From Terfezia claveryi (Eukaryota > Ascomycota > Pezizomycetes > Pezizales > Pezizaceae): DNA of 64,000 nt. Each line of letters opens with the position of its first letter. The first letter of the stretch is position 1. Location: the NCBI GenBank assembly GCA_015179025.1, contig WHUX01000011.1, positions 682,001 through 746,000 on the forward strand, given 5' to 3'. The notes beneath the pieces were generated by a model. The model did no database searches. It saw only the letters and a program-made list of their open reading frames with translations, and was not told the origin of the DNA. Both the position numbers and the translations under genes were made by a program. Positions 11,014 through 23,229 of the stretch are shown in pieces.

Positions 11014-14000
11014 TGTGATAAGATTGATACGGGCTACTGAGGATCAAGATGGATTTTGCAGCACCTTTCTTGGGATTTATTCAAGAGGAGAAGTAGTGGG
11101 TCTGGAGTGCAACTGGAGGGGGGTTGGTGGTTTTGGTGAGCTGGTCCGCCCCAACGTCGAGAATCCGATACTAATATCGGCGTAGTATCGGTCCAAGGAC
11201 GAGGACAGGAAGAGAGATATATGTAGAAATTCTTGTAGTATTGAGTCCTTGTATTCAATTCAAGTAAGGAGTGGGGTGTTATCTGGGCCTGAACGGAGTG
11301 GGTTAACACATGGCTCTACAGTTACGCAAAAGAGTATGTTCCCTATATACAAAACGAACCGCCTCAATGCGAACAAGCCCGAAGCAGCTGCGCGCATTGT
11401 ATACATTTCTGGGGAAGTGGCACTTTGTGCTTGTGTAGCATGTAGGTAATGTAATGTTGGTTGCATGAAGGCGGGAATGATAATTGAAGGAACTCAAGAG
11501 GCCAGGCAAAGCTGGAAAGCAAATCGAGTAAAAGGTACGTACTTCTTTCGGGCAGCGAGGAACCTAAGCAATTCTTTTCGGCTCATAGAAATTGAAAAGA
11601 GTTGCTCTGAATTGGCTTTGGTGGCTATCTAGAGCCTATAAACGGGTTTCGAGTGAGGACGCCAGAACTGTAGAGTATCTGGGGGGTAACGAATGGAAAA
11701 TTTGCAGAGTCCAAGGCACACTCAAGTGGATGCTGCAAATGACGGTGTAGGAGATTAATGAAGAAGAATTGATAGTTGGGAAAGTAGCTGAGCAGGTGAG
11801 CGGGAGAGGGTTGGGGGGGGGGGGGGGGGCAGGAGAGAGGGGAGGGGGAGGCAATGCGTATTTCAAGAAGATGGCGGGGTTGGGACTTGTTATGGGGGTG
11901 GGGCAAGTTGCTGTGGTATGGCAGATTTATTTTCTTCCTTGCAAGGGATCTGGGGAAAAAAAATATATCGCTCTTTGCTGATCTGCTCTTTGCCTAGTTA
12001 GTTTCGACATCGCCGCTCTACTTCGGTCATGATAGTCTGGTAACAGGTGGCCTCGCGCTGCTCTAGTACGGCGGTAGGCAATGTAACTCCACATGTCCTC
12101 TCATACCACGAGACGAACCAGTAGTCTTGGGCCCCTCCGCTGCCAATAATATGAGCACACTGAAAACTTGCAGAGATAGCCGAAAGGCTGCAACCGCACC
12201 TCCGCTGTTCCAACGTACACTGTGATACCCAGCACGATTACGTCAACATTGGCCCCCAGCATTCGAAATATCGAACCCTAGTAGTTATCCGTATGTGTGT
12301 GCTCGTGCTCCGTAGCATCTTCTGGTACGAATTAGAGACTGGCAGCCGACATGCTGGTGTCCCAGGATGCCCCTAACAAATACTGAGGGCAGTAACAGCA
12401 GAAATTGGGAAGCAAAAATATCAGAGTCTAGTAGGTTCCCCTCTATCCGTCTCATGAAATGACCTTTTATGCTCACAGCAAGACCTTCACTTGTTGCTTT
12501 GGACTGTACCTATATGATATGCACGCAAAATCACACGTAATTGCGGGGGATTCATTCTCCCTTCACACAACTCAAAGGGCTTCCTATCCCCCGCCCGAAA
12601 TGCTGAATAGAAAGTTTGTTTCTGAAAACTGGCATCAGGGGCGCAATATGCATGCAATGAAAAAACCCCGATGGCAGAAAGATTCCAGGTATCACCACCC
12701 CTCTTCTGGCAAAATGAAAAAGCAAAGCAGGGTCAGAGTATCCAAAAAGCCCCCACTGTTCCAATCCTGCGAACTTAGGGATCAGCCGCTTCTGTGAGGG
12801 AAAAAAATCAAAAAAGAAACCATAGCATTTAATTAGAAGCGCCGTTCCCATCGGACTGAACCTATGACGCCTTCCCATTGCAGATCCTGCTTTCTTGCTG
12901 GATCCCCATGCGAACCATTATTAACTGTTGCAGATACCGGTATGTGACTTCTGCTCACCAGCCTCACTACTGCTTGGCATTGAATATACCCCATTTGGCT
13001 TGATCTGCTTAGACAAGCCTTTGCTGCTTCCGTTTTCGGACCCTTGGCGTGTTTGTTGTGTCAGCCAGCCGTTGTCTCGCGAGCATAGACCACTTGATAC
13101 TCCTTTCCTGCATACATAACTAATACCACTGGAGAGGCCTAGATTGTTCTATGCTGAGTTTTAGAGAAGCAAGTAGATACTTTGGGGTGTCATGCTACCT
13201 TCTGCATTGGATAAGATGTTGGTTCAAGGTGAATCACACGGGTTGTCTCCAGGCATCTGCATCAGAGACAACGTTTTGGACGATTGTTTCCTCGGTTGCA
13301 ACCTCTCCGCTGCGATTAACATACATACACACAGACTGAGGATCGACAGCAAGGTGTCAATCAGTTGAGAAAATTAAACAACACCTCATCGTTTATGTTG
13401 CACACCCGAAACGGACAGGTCCATGCGGGGAACATCTGGAGGTGCCAGATATTCACCATATTATGAGACGCGAATTTTTCACGACGGGAATATGGTTCAG
13501 ACACTCAGGCTCTCTTGATATGGTTAGATTTTTGGTGAAACTTCCAGTTGGATGATCGTTGGCCCTCTTGAACAGTTTTGTCTCTGCTACGAGATTATTA
13601 TGCTATACAAGACTGGGATTCGGTACTCTATGGTGAATTTGGTACGCAACACAACAACGGGCGGTACCTGCAGCTTGCCTGTCGTGCATAGCAACCGTGG
13701 AATACCTACTTCGGGTAGCGAGATTAAATATGGCCAAATAAAGTATCTTGTTTACCAACAAACCCACTGGGGTCCAGGTCGGTGAAAATTTACCAGTCCT
13801 CTGTGCGGTATGTATGAATCATCTTTCTCCCCAGATTAATTTACCTAAATTGTTCGCTTGTCCACGGCAGCTCTGTTGCCAATCATGCCCCATTGTAACG
13901 TAGCCTCAGGGTATTTATGATATGATACGATGATCGGCTGGCGAGATTGATTTGCACGGGGATAACGACGACATTCCCTACTTATTAGATTATTTGTCTC

Positions 14001-16116
14001 ATATCCACAATCTCGAGTTTTGCGACCACCCTCTTACCTACAGTCTTCACATATGTATATAACTACATGTAACGTATGCTGACTAACCCACTATTGTACG
14101 GAGTAGTATTGGCTGCATTTCAAAAACTCTTCGCCTAGTCTAATTGCTTTTTCTTTGTAACAAATAATATTCGCCGTTTCATCCTAACACGGCAAATCGC
14201 CCGGAAGTTAACACTTTGCTTTTATTTCTTTTCTTTCTTTTCTTTTCTTTTTTTATTTTTATTTTTTTTTTCCCGCCATCAGCATTCAGTTTAATTTAAT
14301 CGAGATCGGGGTGGGGATTGAAAATATTGCGGACTCCCCGGGCTTTCTTGCATATGTACCTATCATATATGTAGTGTACTGTAGAAGCAAGAAAATCGAA
14401 TCTGGGGAATGAATTTACAGTTCCATGAAAAGTGAAGATGATACCTACACCAAGCACACGAAAATGAACCACAAAAAAGCAAACATACTGTATATTTATA
14501 TCTATAGTTTTTTTTAAAAAAAAAAGGGGGGGGGGGGGAATCATGTGATTAGTTAGGGGGGATGCACAAGCTGGATAATAAAATAAACCCCCTTTGAATC
14601 TGGTGAATTTCTTTTTTTTTATTAATATGGCTGGGGGGGAAGAGTTTTGAAGACTTATTGATTATGCGGCTTTCACGGGGCGTTAGATGGATAGTTGGGG
14701 GGGGGGGCGGGCGGGCGGGCGGGCCCCGTGGGCAAGAGGGGGAGGGGGGGGCGGGGGAATGTTTACCCTGAACCTACTTTGTTATTTCTACTTACTACTT
14801 ACTACTTCCCCGCGCCCCCGTCCCCTCTCCTATCCGGGGCATATATATATATAAAACCATACTGTACCCACTCACCATCCAAATCCTACATACCTTTACT
14901 TTTCTAACTTTCATACTTTCTATCCCCCACCCCCCCTCCTTCATACACAAATAAGTGAAAACTAGATAAAACAGTAGTTAACTACCCAAACCAACCAACC
15001 ATTCCCCCCCTCCCCCCCCCCCCCCCCTTCTCCCAAAAAAGACCAAAAAAAAAAAAAAAAAAAAAAAAATACAGAAACCTTAGGTAGGTAGGATAAATAT
15101 ATATATATTTCAATATCTCTTCTATATATATTTCGTTTATTATTTAATTCAACTAACGTGACTATTGAAACTTTCGTAACCATTGATCTGGCGCTGGCTG
15201 GCACTTAAAAATAGATCAGCACCCTGAGACGGATCTAAGCATTTAAATACATGTATAGAATTTATTCAAAATATGTATCTACTATAAGCAATCTACGCAG
15301 TGCAGGATCATCAACCCAGAGATATAAGATCGATCGTCGCCCTTTTACTACTTATGTAGTTACTTTTGCAACCATAATGTAGCCCGTAATAAAATCTACC
15401 TGGCATGGCAATAACGAGTCACCCAATAAACTACAGTGCTGTACAATACGAGACTGATCCCTTTTTCCACGCTGCAAACAAGCCTACGTGTTGACTATAT
15501 ACCTAAACAAATGTAGAGTTCAGGGTAATCACAGATCCAACATAACGGGCAACGAAAGTATCTGAACTTTCAGGCTCCCACAGTATATAGGACGGGAGGG
15601 GCCGGTGCCAGACCTCTACCTGCCCTACCAAGTGAGAACGGGAGACCTTCAACGCTATATGTCGGTCACCCATCTATCCACCGCACTGCAGCCTCCCGTG
15701 CACACCACAGCTCATCCTTCAGTCAGCCTGAGAAAAAAAAAGAAAAGAAAACCTAGTTTACAAGATTTTCTCCGAATGGCCCGTGTCATAAACTTAACAT
15801 GTCATAACCCCGAAGGAAAAAAAAACCACAAAAGAGAAACCGTATAGACCTAAAGGCTCAAGAAAGAGCACACATGCATAGGTGGATAGGTATCAGTACC
15901 CCTCCAATCATTGTGGTAGGGGTTTCCTATCCTGGTTGGGTGTTTCCAATAAATAACACTCTCTCGGTTGCTAAGCGCAAATGTTGTAAAGCTCTGAACA
16001 AAGACAAAAAAGACAAAAACAACCTCTGATTAATTCATCTTGACCTTCCTGGGCTACTGGAGATAGTCTAACAATCTCTTGGACCGATGAGGCACTCGTG
16101 ATGACCTACCAAAGTA
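11014..16116. other. Intergenic, 5.1 kb, low gene content
   Basis: Upstream of the SAM decarboxylase gene and downstream of eIF4E2. It contains G-runs at about 11814-11829 and 14531-14541, a GC-rich (GGGC)n stretch at 14697-14725, a polypyrimidine tract at 14217-14272, a C-run followed by an A-run at 15003-15069 and many TATATA stretches. Exact TTACCCTGA copies lie at 14763 and (complement) 15520. Apart from the weak Cys-rich frame at about 12.0-12.2 kb I see no coding signal. Confidence 0.55.
11998..12213 (-). CDS. Possible last exon of a small cysteine-rich protein, not recognised
   Basis: A minus-strand frame with regularly spaced cysteines (RRCGCS, FQCAH, ERTCG, ATCYQ, RRCRN) and an aromatic stretch QDYWFVSWYERTC. 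This spacing resembles C-terminal exons of some fungal secreted Cys-rich proteins. The frame extends upstream to about 12231, with a possible acceptor (ATCACAG) just before it. I could not find a matching 5' exon or signal peptide, so it may be a gene fragment or a chance frame. Confidence 0.2.
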   Translation of the reverse strand: MEQRRCGCSLSAISASFQCAHIIGSGGAQDYWFVSWYERTCGVTLPTAVLEQREATCYQTIMTEVERRCRN

Positions 16117-17085
16117 CTATACGGCGGGATTTGCGTTCGCTGTCGGATTTTTATTGTTGACAGCCTCAATGGACGAAGCATGAGTTTTAAACACGACTTG
16201 GGTTTCAACTGGGAACCCAAGCATGCGACACATTGTTTGTCTGCACGATATTAGCGTTTTAAAAGCAATGGATCGAGTCGATTGCAACCAGTGTAATGGC
16301 ACTCACTTGATCTTCAAACAAGATGCCCCATCAACCTTCGTCCACACACTCAGCACATCTTCATTCGAACGAATGCTCAAAACTACCCCACACAAATCCT
16401 CATCCACATCCGAAAACTGATCACCCACCATGGCGAGCAATAAGTCCTCCCAGTACCTAGTAGACACCCCCTTCTTCAAACGGATGATCCACTTGCCACC
16501 ATTCCTATTCTCCTCGTCCTCCCAGACTGGTCTGATTCCCTCCTTAAAGAAGTGGTAATCCGAGACGTGGGGTAGTATACTAGGCCGACGAAGGTGGGTG
16601 TAAAGGGTCCAAAACTCCTCACCGGTCGAAAAGGCAGCAATCTTGGTTGTCGACTTTTCATAATCCTGGAATTTTGAGCCAGGGGAGCGGTACCAGACCA
16701 CCCACGTATATTTCAGCGGATGTCTGACACGTTCTGGTATCCTTTTGGTGGTGGATGTTGGATTGGTAGTGGGGGTCGTGCCTATGGGGAAAGCGGATTG
16801 AGGAGTCTTCACTGCAGTGGAGGAGTTATTTGCACCGTCAGCCTGGGGCCTCGTGCTCGTGGGTGTCTTGAGATTGGAAGAAAAGGTGGCGAAGGCTCCG
16901 GATCCTAGGCCAAATGCAGAGGAGGCCGAAGTGGAGGGAGAAGGGAGGGAGGTAACAAGAGGACTGACGTTGTTGAAGGGATTGAAGTGTCGACTATGCG
17001 AACTCGAATCCCCGCCGCGGGATTTATTTGAAATAGATTGTGGACCACCAAACACCTTTTGTGATGTCGATGCATCATTGGACAT
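16117..17085 (-). CDS. eIF4E family, class II (4EHP/eIF4E2-like) cap-binding protein
   Basis: Exons 17085-16307 and 16240-16117, separated by a 66-nt intron (GTGAGT..CAG), give 300 residues. The first 115 residues are Ser/Thr/Pro-rich and low complexity. The eIF4E core starts at HPLKYTWVVWYR (about 122). Several positions match human 4EHP rather than eIF4E1: a Tyr (142, in FQDYEKS) replaces the first cap-stacking Trp. The second, Trp188 in RPVWEDEENRNGGKW, is kept. The end (KTHASSIEA) also matches the 4EHP type. Class II eIF4Es bind the mRNA cap but usually repress or modulate translation rather than drive general initiation. I start at 17085, the first Met after a Pro/poly-G-containing stretch that looks like leader; the frame is open upstream to 17331, so a longer N-terminus is possible. 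Confidence 0.88.
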
Positions 17086-17859
17086 CGACAGGGAGAGTTT
17101 ACTGGTGCTGCAGGCATCATTAGCAAGGTGTTTGGGGCAGTTGTAGTGTAAGGCTGTGTGTTGGGGGGGGGGGGGGGATGAGGTTTCCCAAAGATGCAGG
17201 GAGGAGAGAGTCATACTTGGAGCGTCTAGTCCATAGAGAATCCATTTGCTGATATGGCGGCGGGGGTTCCAAGTTGAAATTGAGTCCAAGTATGCAACAA
17301 GAATAAACGAGCGGCAAGCAACAAGCAGCAAGGAACGCCTGTGCTTGAGTTGCTATCGAGGTGAGCGAGAGATGTGAAGAATTGGGGGGGGGGAGGGGAG
17401 AGGGGGGAATAGACTACAAGCAATCAGTCAACAGTGGTCTAGCAGTCGATCTGAAGCTTTTCTGCCTAGGTGATAGATAGTCGAGGTGAGACGGCTTCTG
17501 CTTGTTGTTTCAGGGAGGCCGAGAATTATACGTTGCCGGCGACGGGGTCTGATGTAGAGCAATTGGGCAGGATTCTTTTTGTCCTACTATTGCGAGTAGC
17601 TGCGTGCTAATTGTGAATTTTTTGTGTTGAGCGAGCTTTATGACACAACTCAGTTCACTTGTTTGCTTAGGACAGGCTTGATTTTGGGGTTGCAAGGAGA
17701 GAGGTGTTGAATTTCTTTTCCCTGGAGAAAATTGGTATGTAGATAGATTGGAGCAGTGGGGAGGGAGAGGGGGGAGGGGAATTGATTGGGGCTTCGTTAG
17801 AGAAGCAGAGCAACAGCAGTAGCAGGAGGCGCCAGGCTAAGCAGAAGGCTGGTGACTGA

Positions 17860-17975
17860 TGACGATGTTGATGATGGTGATGATTATGAAGATGATGATG
17901 ATGATGATGATGATGGTGATGGTGATGGTGATGGTGCTGGTGATGGTGATGGTGATGGTGATGATGGAGATGATA
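17860..17975. repeat. (GAT)n / (GGTGAT)n microsatellite
   Basis: Runs of GATGATGAT pass into GGTGATGGTGAT units with a few substitutions. On the minus strand this reads as a long His run, an artefact rather than a gene. Confidence 0.9.
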
Positions 17976-19700
17976 ATACGGGAGAGTTTTGCTTGGGGTC
18001 TGTAGTTTGTCGTAACGGCAGCACACACAGACACAAAAACAGAGAGACGAGCAGGACGTAGGGGAAGGAAGAAGGCAGAGGAGGAGATATTCGAATTCAG
18101 AGAAAAGGGCCTTGTTCAAGTTAATTTAGAGCTCGCACGGGGGGGGATCACGGCGTAGCAGTAGCAGTAGCAGTAGCAGTCTGGGAGAGTTTCGCCTGAA
18201 AGGGTCCACCTTTTTGCTTGTGGTGGTGCTACTTTAGCATCTGGCCCACAGAACTTGGGTTTCAGTTAGCGCATGGGCGAGAAAAGCGTTGAGAGATAAA
18301 GATATTCATATATACAAGTCTCTGCACTTTGGCATCCTAATGATAAGCATCAGTCTCCTCCAGGGCCGAGGACGCTCACATACCCACCGCTTGATAATTG
18401 AATCTGCAGAAGGTTGTTAGAATGTGCGGGCCTGACACTGGCCAGGTCCGATGATGCCGCATAAGATGGGGGGGGGGCCTGCAAAAGGATCGCGATACTT
18501 TCTGCGGCGTTGCATGCGTCCTTACCTAATTACTGACTACATAACTGACTAATACGGTACTGCTGCTAGTCTAAAGCCGGCAGGGGCGTTCTGTTTGCAC
18601 GTGCCAAGCCCGCGAGTAAACTTTGCTGGGCGGCCCGTTTATAAACAGCCTGCCGTGCTCCTCTTTTTTTTCTTTCCTTTCTTTCTCGCCAGGGACTTCA
18701 CCATAGGACTCGAAACAAACGTTTTCCCAGCAGGGCACCGTCTCGGGAGCTTGCACTCGGCTGGCGGAACTCCGTTTTCTATGCCGTGTGATTTGTCCAG
18801 AACAATCAGTCGCTCTAGACTTTCCCTCCTTAAAAACCGTCGCGACGAGGAACTGCCCGTTGGGGGGAGGGGGAACCGGAGACGTTGGTTTCGGCCCTCT
18901 CTGCCCCCCCCCCCCTTCATACCGGCGTCTCATGACACTGTGACGACCTGAAGAGACGGGACATGCTGTTTATATTCTTTATATTTTATATTTTATATTT
19001 TATTTTATTTTATTTTAATCTTTTAAATTGTTTTTTTGTATTGTTTTGGGAGCAGTGGGCGGAAGTAGATGTGCCGGGAATACAACAGGGCCAGGGCCGG
19101 TGTTTTGTGGTCTGACGAGATGGAGATATCTCTGTAGGGTATGTTCAATTGACTGCGAAAAAGCTGCTCCCGTTTTTCCCAGACACACACACACACACAC
19201 ACATACACACACACATTCTCACACATACATATACATACACACACGGTGGGGATGACACAATTTGATCTGGTAAACAGACGCAACCGCTGCTCCCGCACAT
19301 GCATTCGCTTTGCAGATGAGGGGCATCTGGTTGCACCTGAAGATGCGAAAGAGGCAAATATATATATAATTTTTTTTTTCTTGTACTTTTCTGAGCCGTA
19401 TTGAACAACAGAAGATGCATCACAATCTGCTTGTTTGGGCCTCGGGCTGGGCTGACTGGTGTCTCGAAACAAAATTATGCAGGGCTTCCGTGTCGATGGG
19501 GCGAATTGGGGGTGGGGGGGGGGGGGGGTTGACGGGGTGATGGTGATGGTGATGGTGATGGTGATGGTGATGGTGATTATAATTGATTATTATGATATGA
19601 ATTGGCGAGGGGGCGAGGGGGCGAGGGGCGAGGGGACGAGGTGGGGGAGGCCGACTTTACGAATATTTAGTGTATCTGTAGTATATGCAATAATATGTAC

Positions 19701-19723
19701 TGTACCTACATACTGTAGGTACA
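19701..19723. repeat. 10-bp perfect inverted repeat TGTACCTACA
   Basis: TGTACCTACA, three bases (TAC), then TGTAGGTACA. It is the clearest example of the TACTGTA/GTAGGTA-type short palindromes that recur in the intergenic DNA of this window. Confidence 0.85.
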
Positions 19724-19919
19724 TGGCTATATGGAAATATGTAACCTTGCATAACAAGCTATACGTACAGAGTACATAAGTACTTAATGTATCGTATAAT
19801 GGACGTCGACAGATGTTTTATATGTAGGTGACTGTAGACAGTAGTCAGCAGTCAGTAGACAGTAGACAGTAGACAGTAGAGTCTTGTCCTCTTGTACTCT
19901 TTCTCCTCTCCGCCGAGTG

Positions 19920-19929
19920 CTTCTCCTGC

Positions 19930-19978
<49 letters not shown>

Positions 19979-20060
19979 CTCCTCCTCCTCCCCCCTCCCC
20001 TCCTCCCCCCCTCTCCTCCTGTCCTCCTCTCCTCTTCTCCTTTTTCCCCTCTCAACCTCC
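19920..20060. repeat. (TCC)n / CT-rich tract
   Basis: About 140 bp almost entirely of C and T on the plus strand, built from CTCCTC and CTTCCTCC units, about 360-500 bp upstream of the MTHFR start codon. The opposite strand reads as poly-Glu. Confidence 0.9.
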
Positions 20061-20418
20061 CCAACCCTCCTCATACACTCATATACCCTTTCATGACCTG
20101 AGGCATATGTAAAGTGGGTATACACTTCACTTCATATCAGCTTCTCCTCTGCCTCTCCACTGCATCTCCACTGCCCCTCCCGCTGCACTCAAAAACACCC
20201 TCACTTTCATCCAATACACCACCGTATCCCCCCCTCCCCCCCGTTTACCATTTACGCCTCCAAACCTACTCAAGGAGGCAAATAATTCTACATATTCTAC
20301 ATATTCCATGACCCGGGAGCTCCCCCCCCCACCAACAACCTTCACCATTCTTCTCCACTCCACACACCCATCCCATAACACTTATCGCACCTCTACCCCA
20401 CATTCACCCACCCCCACC

Positions 20419-22793
20419 ATGTCCAGTGCCGACGACAAAATCACCACAAAAATCGCCTCACTCCCTCCTTCCCTACCCTTCTTCTCCCTCGAGTTCTTCC
20501 CCCCAAAAACCGCCCCCGGCCGCGAAAATCTCCATGCCCGCCTCGCCCGGATGGCGCGGGCTCTCCGCCCGCTCTTCGTCACCGTCACCTGGGGCGCCGG
20601 CGGGTCTACTGCCCAAAAGTCCCTCGCTCTCGCCGAAGTCTGTCAGCGTCATCTGGGGCTCACAACCTGTCTCCACCTTACATGTACGAATATGAGTCGG
20701 GCGGTGCTGGACGAGACGTTGGCTCAGGCGAGGGAGATTGGGGTGAGGAATATTCTCGCGCTGCGGGGGGATCCGCCGAGAAAAGACGAGTATGAAGAGA
20801 AGGAGAAGGAGGAGGTGGTTGTGGATGGGGCCGCCGGGGGGGACAAAGAGGACTTGGAATTCGTCTACGCAATCGATCTGGTCCGCTACATTCGCAAGCA
20901 CCACGGTGACTACTTCTGCGTCGGCGTAGCCGCCTACCCCGAGGGCCACGTCGACGGGTCTATAACCACCACCCCCGGCGACGGCACGCAGGATCCAGCT
21001 CGGGATCTGCCATACCTGGTTGAAAAAGTCAAAGCTGGTGCGGACTTTATCCTCACACAGCTATTCTATGACGTCGACGCCTACCTTTCATTTGAACGCC
21101 GCCTCCGTGAGCACGAGAGCGGAATTTTCGCCAGCATCCCCATCATCCCAGGGCTCATGCCTATCCAATCCTACAATACCCTCCGCCGCACAGCAAAGCT
21201 CTCTAGCGCTAAAGTCCCCAAACATGTCTACGACCTGCTCGAACCCATCAAAGGCGATGACGATGCTGTTAAAACCACCGGTGTTGATATCCTAGTCGAC
21301 ATCGTTGAGCGGATTAAATCCCAGCCGCCAGTGGGGGGAGAAGTAGGGGATACTACTGGCCTTGCCTCGCGAAGGGGATTTCACTTTTATACGTTGAACC
21401 TAGAGAAGGCAGTTGCGTTTGTGCTGGAAAGGAGTGATCTCATCCCTCCGGATGATTCCGTCGACCGGCCAGACAGGGAGAGCGAGGAAGTGGCGACTGT
21501 TGTGGACGGGCCGAATACAGCCCCAAGCACGACGATTACCATCAACCGCGGGCCCCACATGGGGGGTAGGGCGAGGAGAGCAAGCTCGATTGATCCATAT
21601 AACAGTGTTATTGTGGAGGATATCAGGAGCGAGTTACTCCAGGCCCGCCCCGCTGACTCGGCCACCTCAACGGCAATTACACCAACCGTCTCACCCACAC
21701 CTAACCCCCCCACTATCGCAATCTCTGAAGGAGAAGGGTCCCTCGGCAGAGCAGCGACATGGGACGATTTCCCTAATGGCCGCTTTGGCGATTCCCGCTC
21801 CCCGGCGTTTGGTGAGATTGACGGGTATGGGCCCTCGCTCCCGCTCTCGCCACAGCAGGCTATTATTTACTGGGGATACCCTACCACTACGAGTGACATT
21901 ACGTCCATTTTCCTCAGGTGCGTCGATGGTCAGATCCCCGCTGTCCCATGGTCAGCGTCAGTAGAAGGATCGGGTGGAAACGCTCCTGGTGGGGGCGGGC
22001 TAAGCCCGGAAAGTAACAGGATTAGACACTGGCTCAGGGAGATGAATGGCCAGGGGTGGTGGACAATTGCGAGTCAGCCTGCGGTTGACGCGGGGAGGAG
22101 TGAGGACCCGGAGGTGGGATGGGGACCCAAAGGGGGGTGGGTGTGGCAGAAGGCGTTTGTAGAGTTTTGGATGCCGAGGGGAGAGTGGGATGGGTTAAGG
22201 GAACGCCTGGAGAGGGAGGGCGCCGAAGAGGTCAGTTGGTATGTGGGTGATTGTAATGTATGTGGGCTCCCTTCCGCTCCTCCCGTGTCCCCCCCTCCCC
22301 CCTTCTCCTTGCTGCGGGTGGGGGTGGTTAGGGGAGTTTTCTTTATCTCTATCTATCTACTCGTCCTTGCAGTGACCGTTGCGGGGGTGGAGAGCCTTCT
22401 TAACATAACCTACTAACTTACCCACCCCCACTTCACTAGTTAACCGTACACAGCAATCACCCTGAAACAGCAGTCAATGCAGTAACTTGGGGGTGCTTCC
22501 CTGGAAAAGAAATCCTCACTCCAACTATCATCGAACATGCCTCGTTCCGCGCGTGGCTCGAAGAGGCGTTTGCACTGTGGGATCAATGGGCTGCGATATA
22601 TCCCCGGAGGTCTGCCACGGCAAAGTTTATTCGAGAGTTGATTTGGGGGCGGGGTGGTGAGGGGGGAGGAGTGGAAGCAGAGGGTGGGGGGCAATTGTGC
22701 GGGGGTTATGTGCTGGTGAATGTAATTCATCATGGGTATGTGGATGCGGAGGGGTTGTGGAGGTGTTTGGGGTTGAAAGGGAAGGAGAGATAA
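20419..22793 (+). CDS. Methylenetetrahydrofolate reductase
   Basis: Exons 20419-22257 and 22440-22793 give 730 residues. The 182-nt intron starts GTATGT and has a textbook TACTAAC branch site (22411-22417) before its TAG end. The enzyme reduces 5,10-methylene-THF to 5-methyl-THF for methionine synthesis. The FAD-binding TIM-barrel half is clear: EFFPPKT (25-31, with the catalytic-type Glu), TVTWGAGG, LTCTN, ALRGDPP, GVAAYPEGH, ADFILTQLFYD and GFHFYTLNLEKA. The regulatory half begins after a low-complexity linker and shows FGDSRSPAFGEIDGYGP, QKAFVEFW, WYVGD and, in exon 2, AVTWGCFPGKEI..IIEHASF. An acidic insertion follows ALRGDPP, and the C-terminal part has Gly-rich inserts. It resembles yeast Met12/Met13; I cannot say which. 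The start at CACCATG is preferred over a longer in-frame Met at 20308, because it places the catalytic block at the usual distance. Confidence 0.95.
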
Positions 22794-23229
22794 ACTTAAC
22801 CGTTTTAGGGGAATGGGAACCAAGGGGTCGTGGAACATTTACTGGTTGCTGAGATGAAAGTGTTACCCTGATGTATCATCTCTTGGAGATGAACCCATGA
22901 ATGAATGGGTTTGATATGGGGTAAAAAGTTCTCTTAAGTTATAGCTACTACTCATGATGCAGAAGTACAGTATTTCTAGCACTTTGTTGATTTTTTTTGA
23001 CAGATAAATGTGGATTAGCAGGTAGCAGCATATCATAATCATAAAAGAGCGAGATTGCCCATTAATGTTTTCCATCAGTGCTTTGAAGAATCTATTTGAT
23101 GCCTATAAAGAACCCCAAATATTACCAAATCCATGATCCCATAAAAGGGAAAAAAAAAAAAAAAAAAGAAAGCGCAAACATTAGATATCGTACCATCCCC
23201 CACACCCCGAATCTATCCTCACACAAATC
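22794..23229. other. Intergenic, 0.4 kb, convergent
   Basis: Shared 3' region of the MTHFR and SSL2 genes, with a TTACCCTGA copy at 22863 and a poly-A tract at about 23150-23167. No gene seen. Confidence 0.7.

Larger units (their letters stand above)
17086..20418. other. Intergenic, 3.3 kb, divergent promoter region dense in simple repeats
   Basis: Separates the eIF4E2 gene (-) from the MTHFR gene (+). It is a chain of simple repeats: (GAT)/(GGTGAT) at 17860-17970, (AGTAGC) at about 18155-18180, (TTTTA) at 18965-19018, (AC) at 19181-19215, (GGTGAT) at 19540-19575, (GGGCGAG) at 19605-19640, (ACAGTAG) at 19845-19880 and a (TCC)-rich block at 19920-20060. ORFs here encode poly-His, poly-Glu or poly-Ser and are repeat artefacts. 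The last few hundred bases are strongly pyrimidine-rich and probably hold the MTHFR promoter and leader. Confidence 0.7.

Noticed and set aside
17667..18119. 150-aa minus-strand ORF with long His run
   Set aside because: Translation of the (GAT)n/(GGTGAT)n repeat; no conserved sequence around it.
19784..20125. 113-aa ORF rich in Glu
   Set aside because: Reverse reading of the (TCC)n tract upstream of MTHFR.
20308..20418. N-terminal extension of MTHFR from Met at 20308
   Set aside because: Pro/Thr-rich, not family-like; the ATG at 20419 has better context and the normal distance to EFFPPKT.
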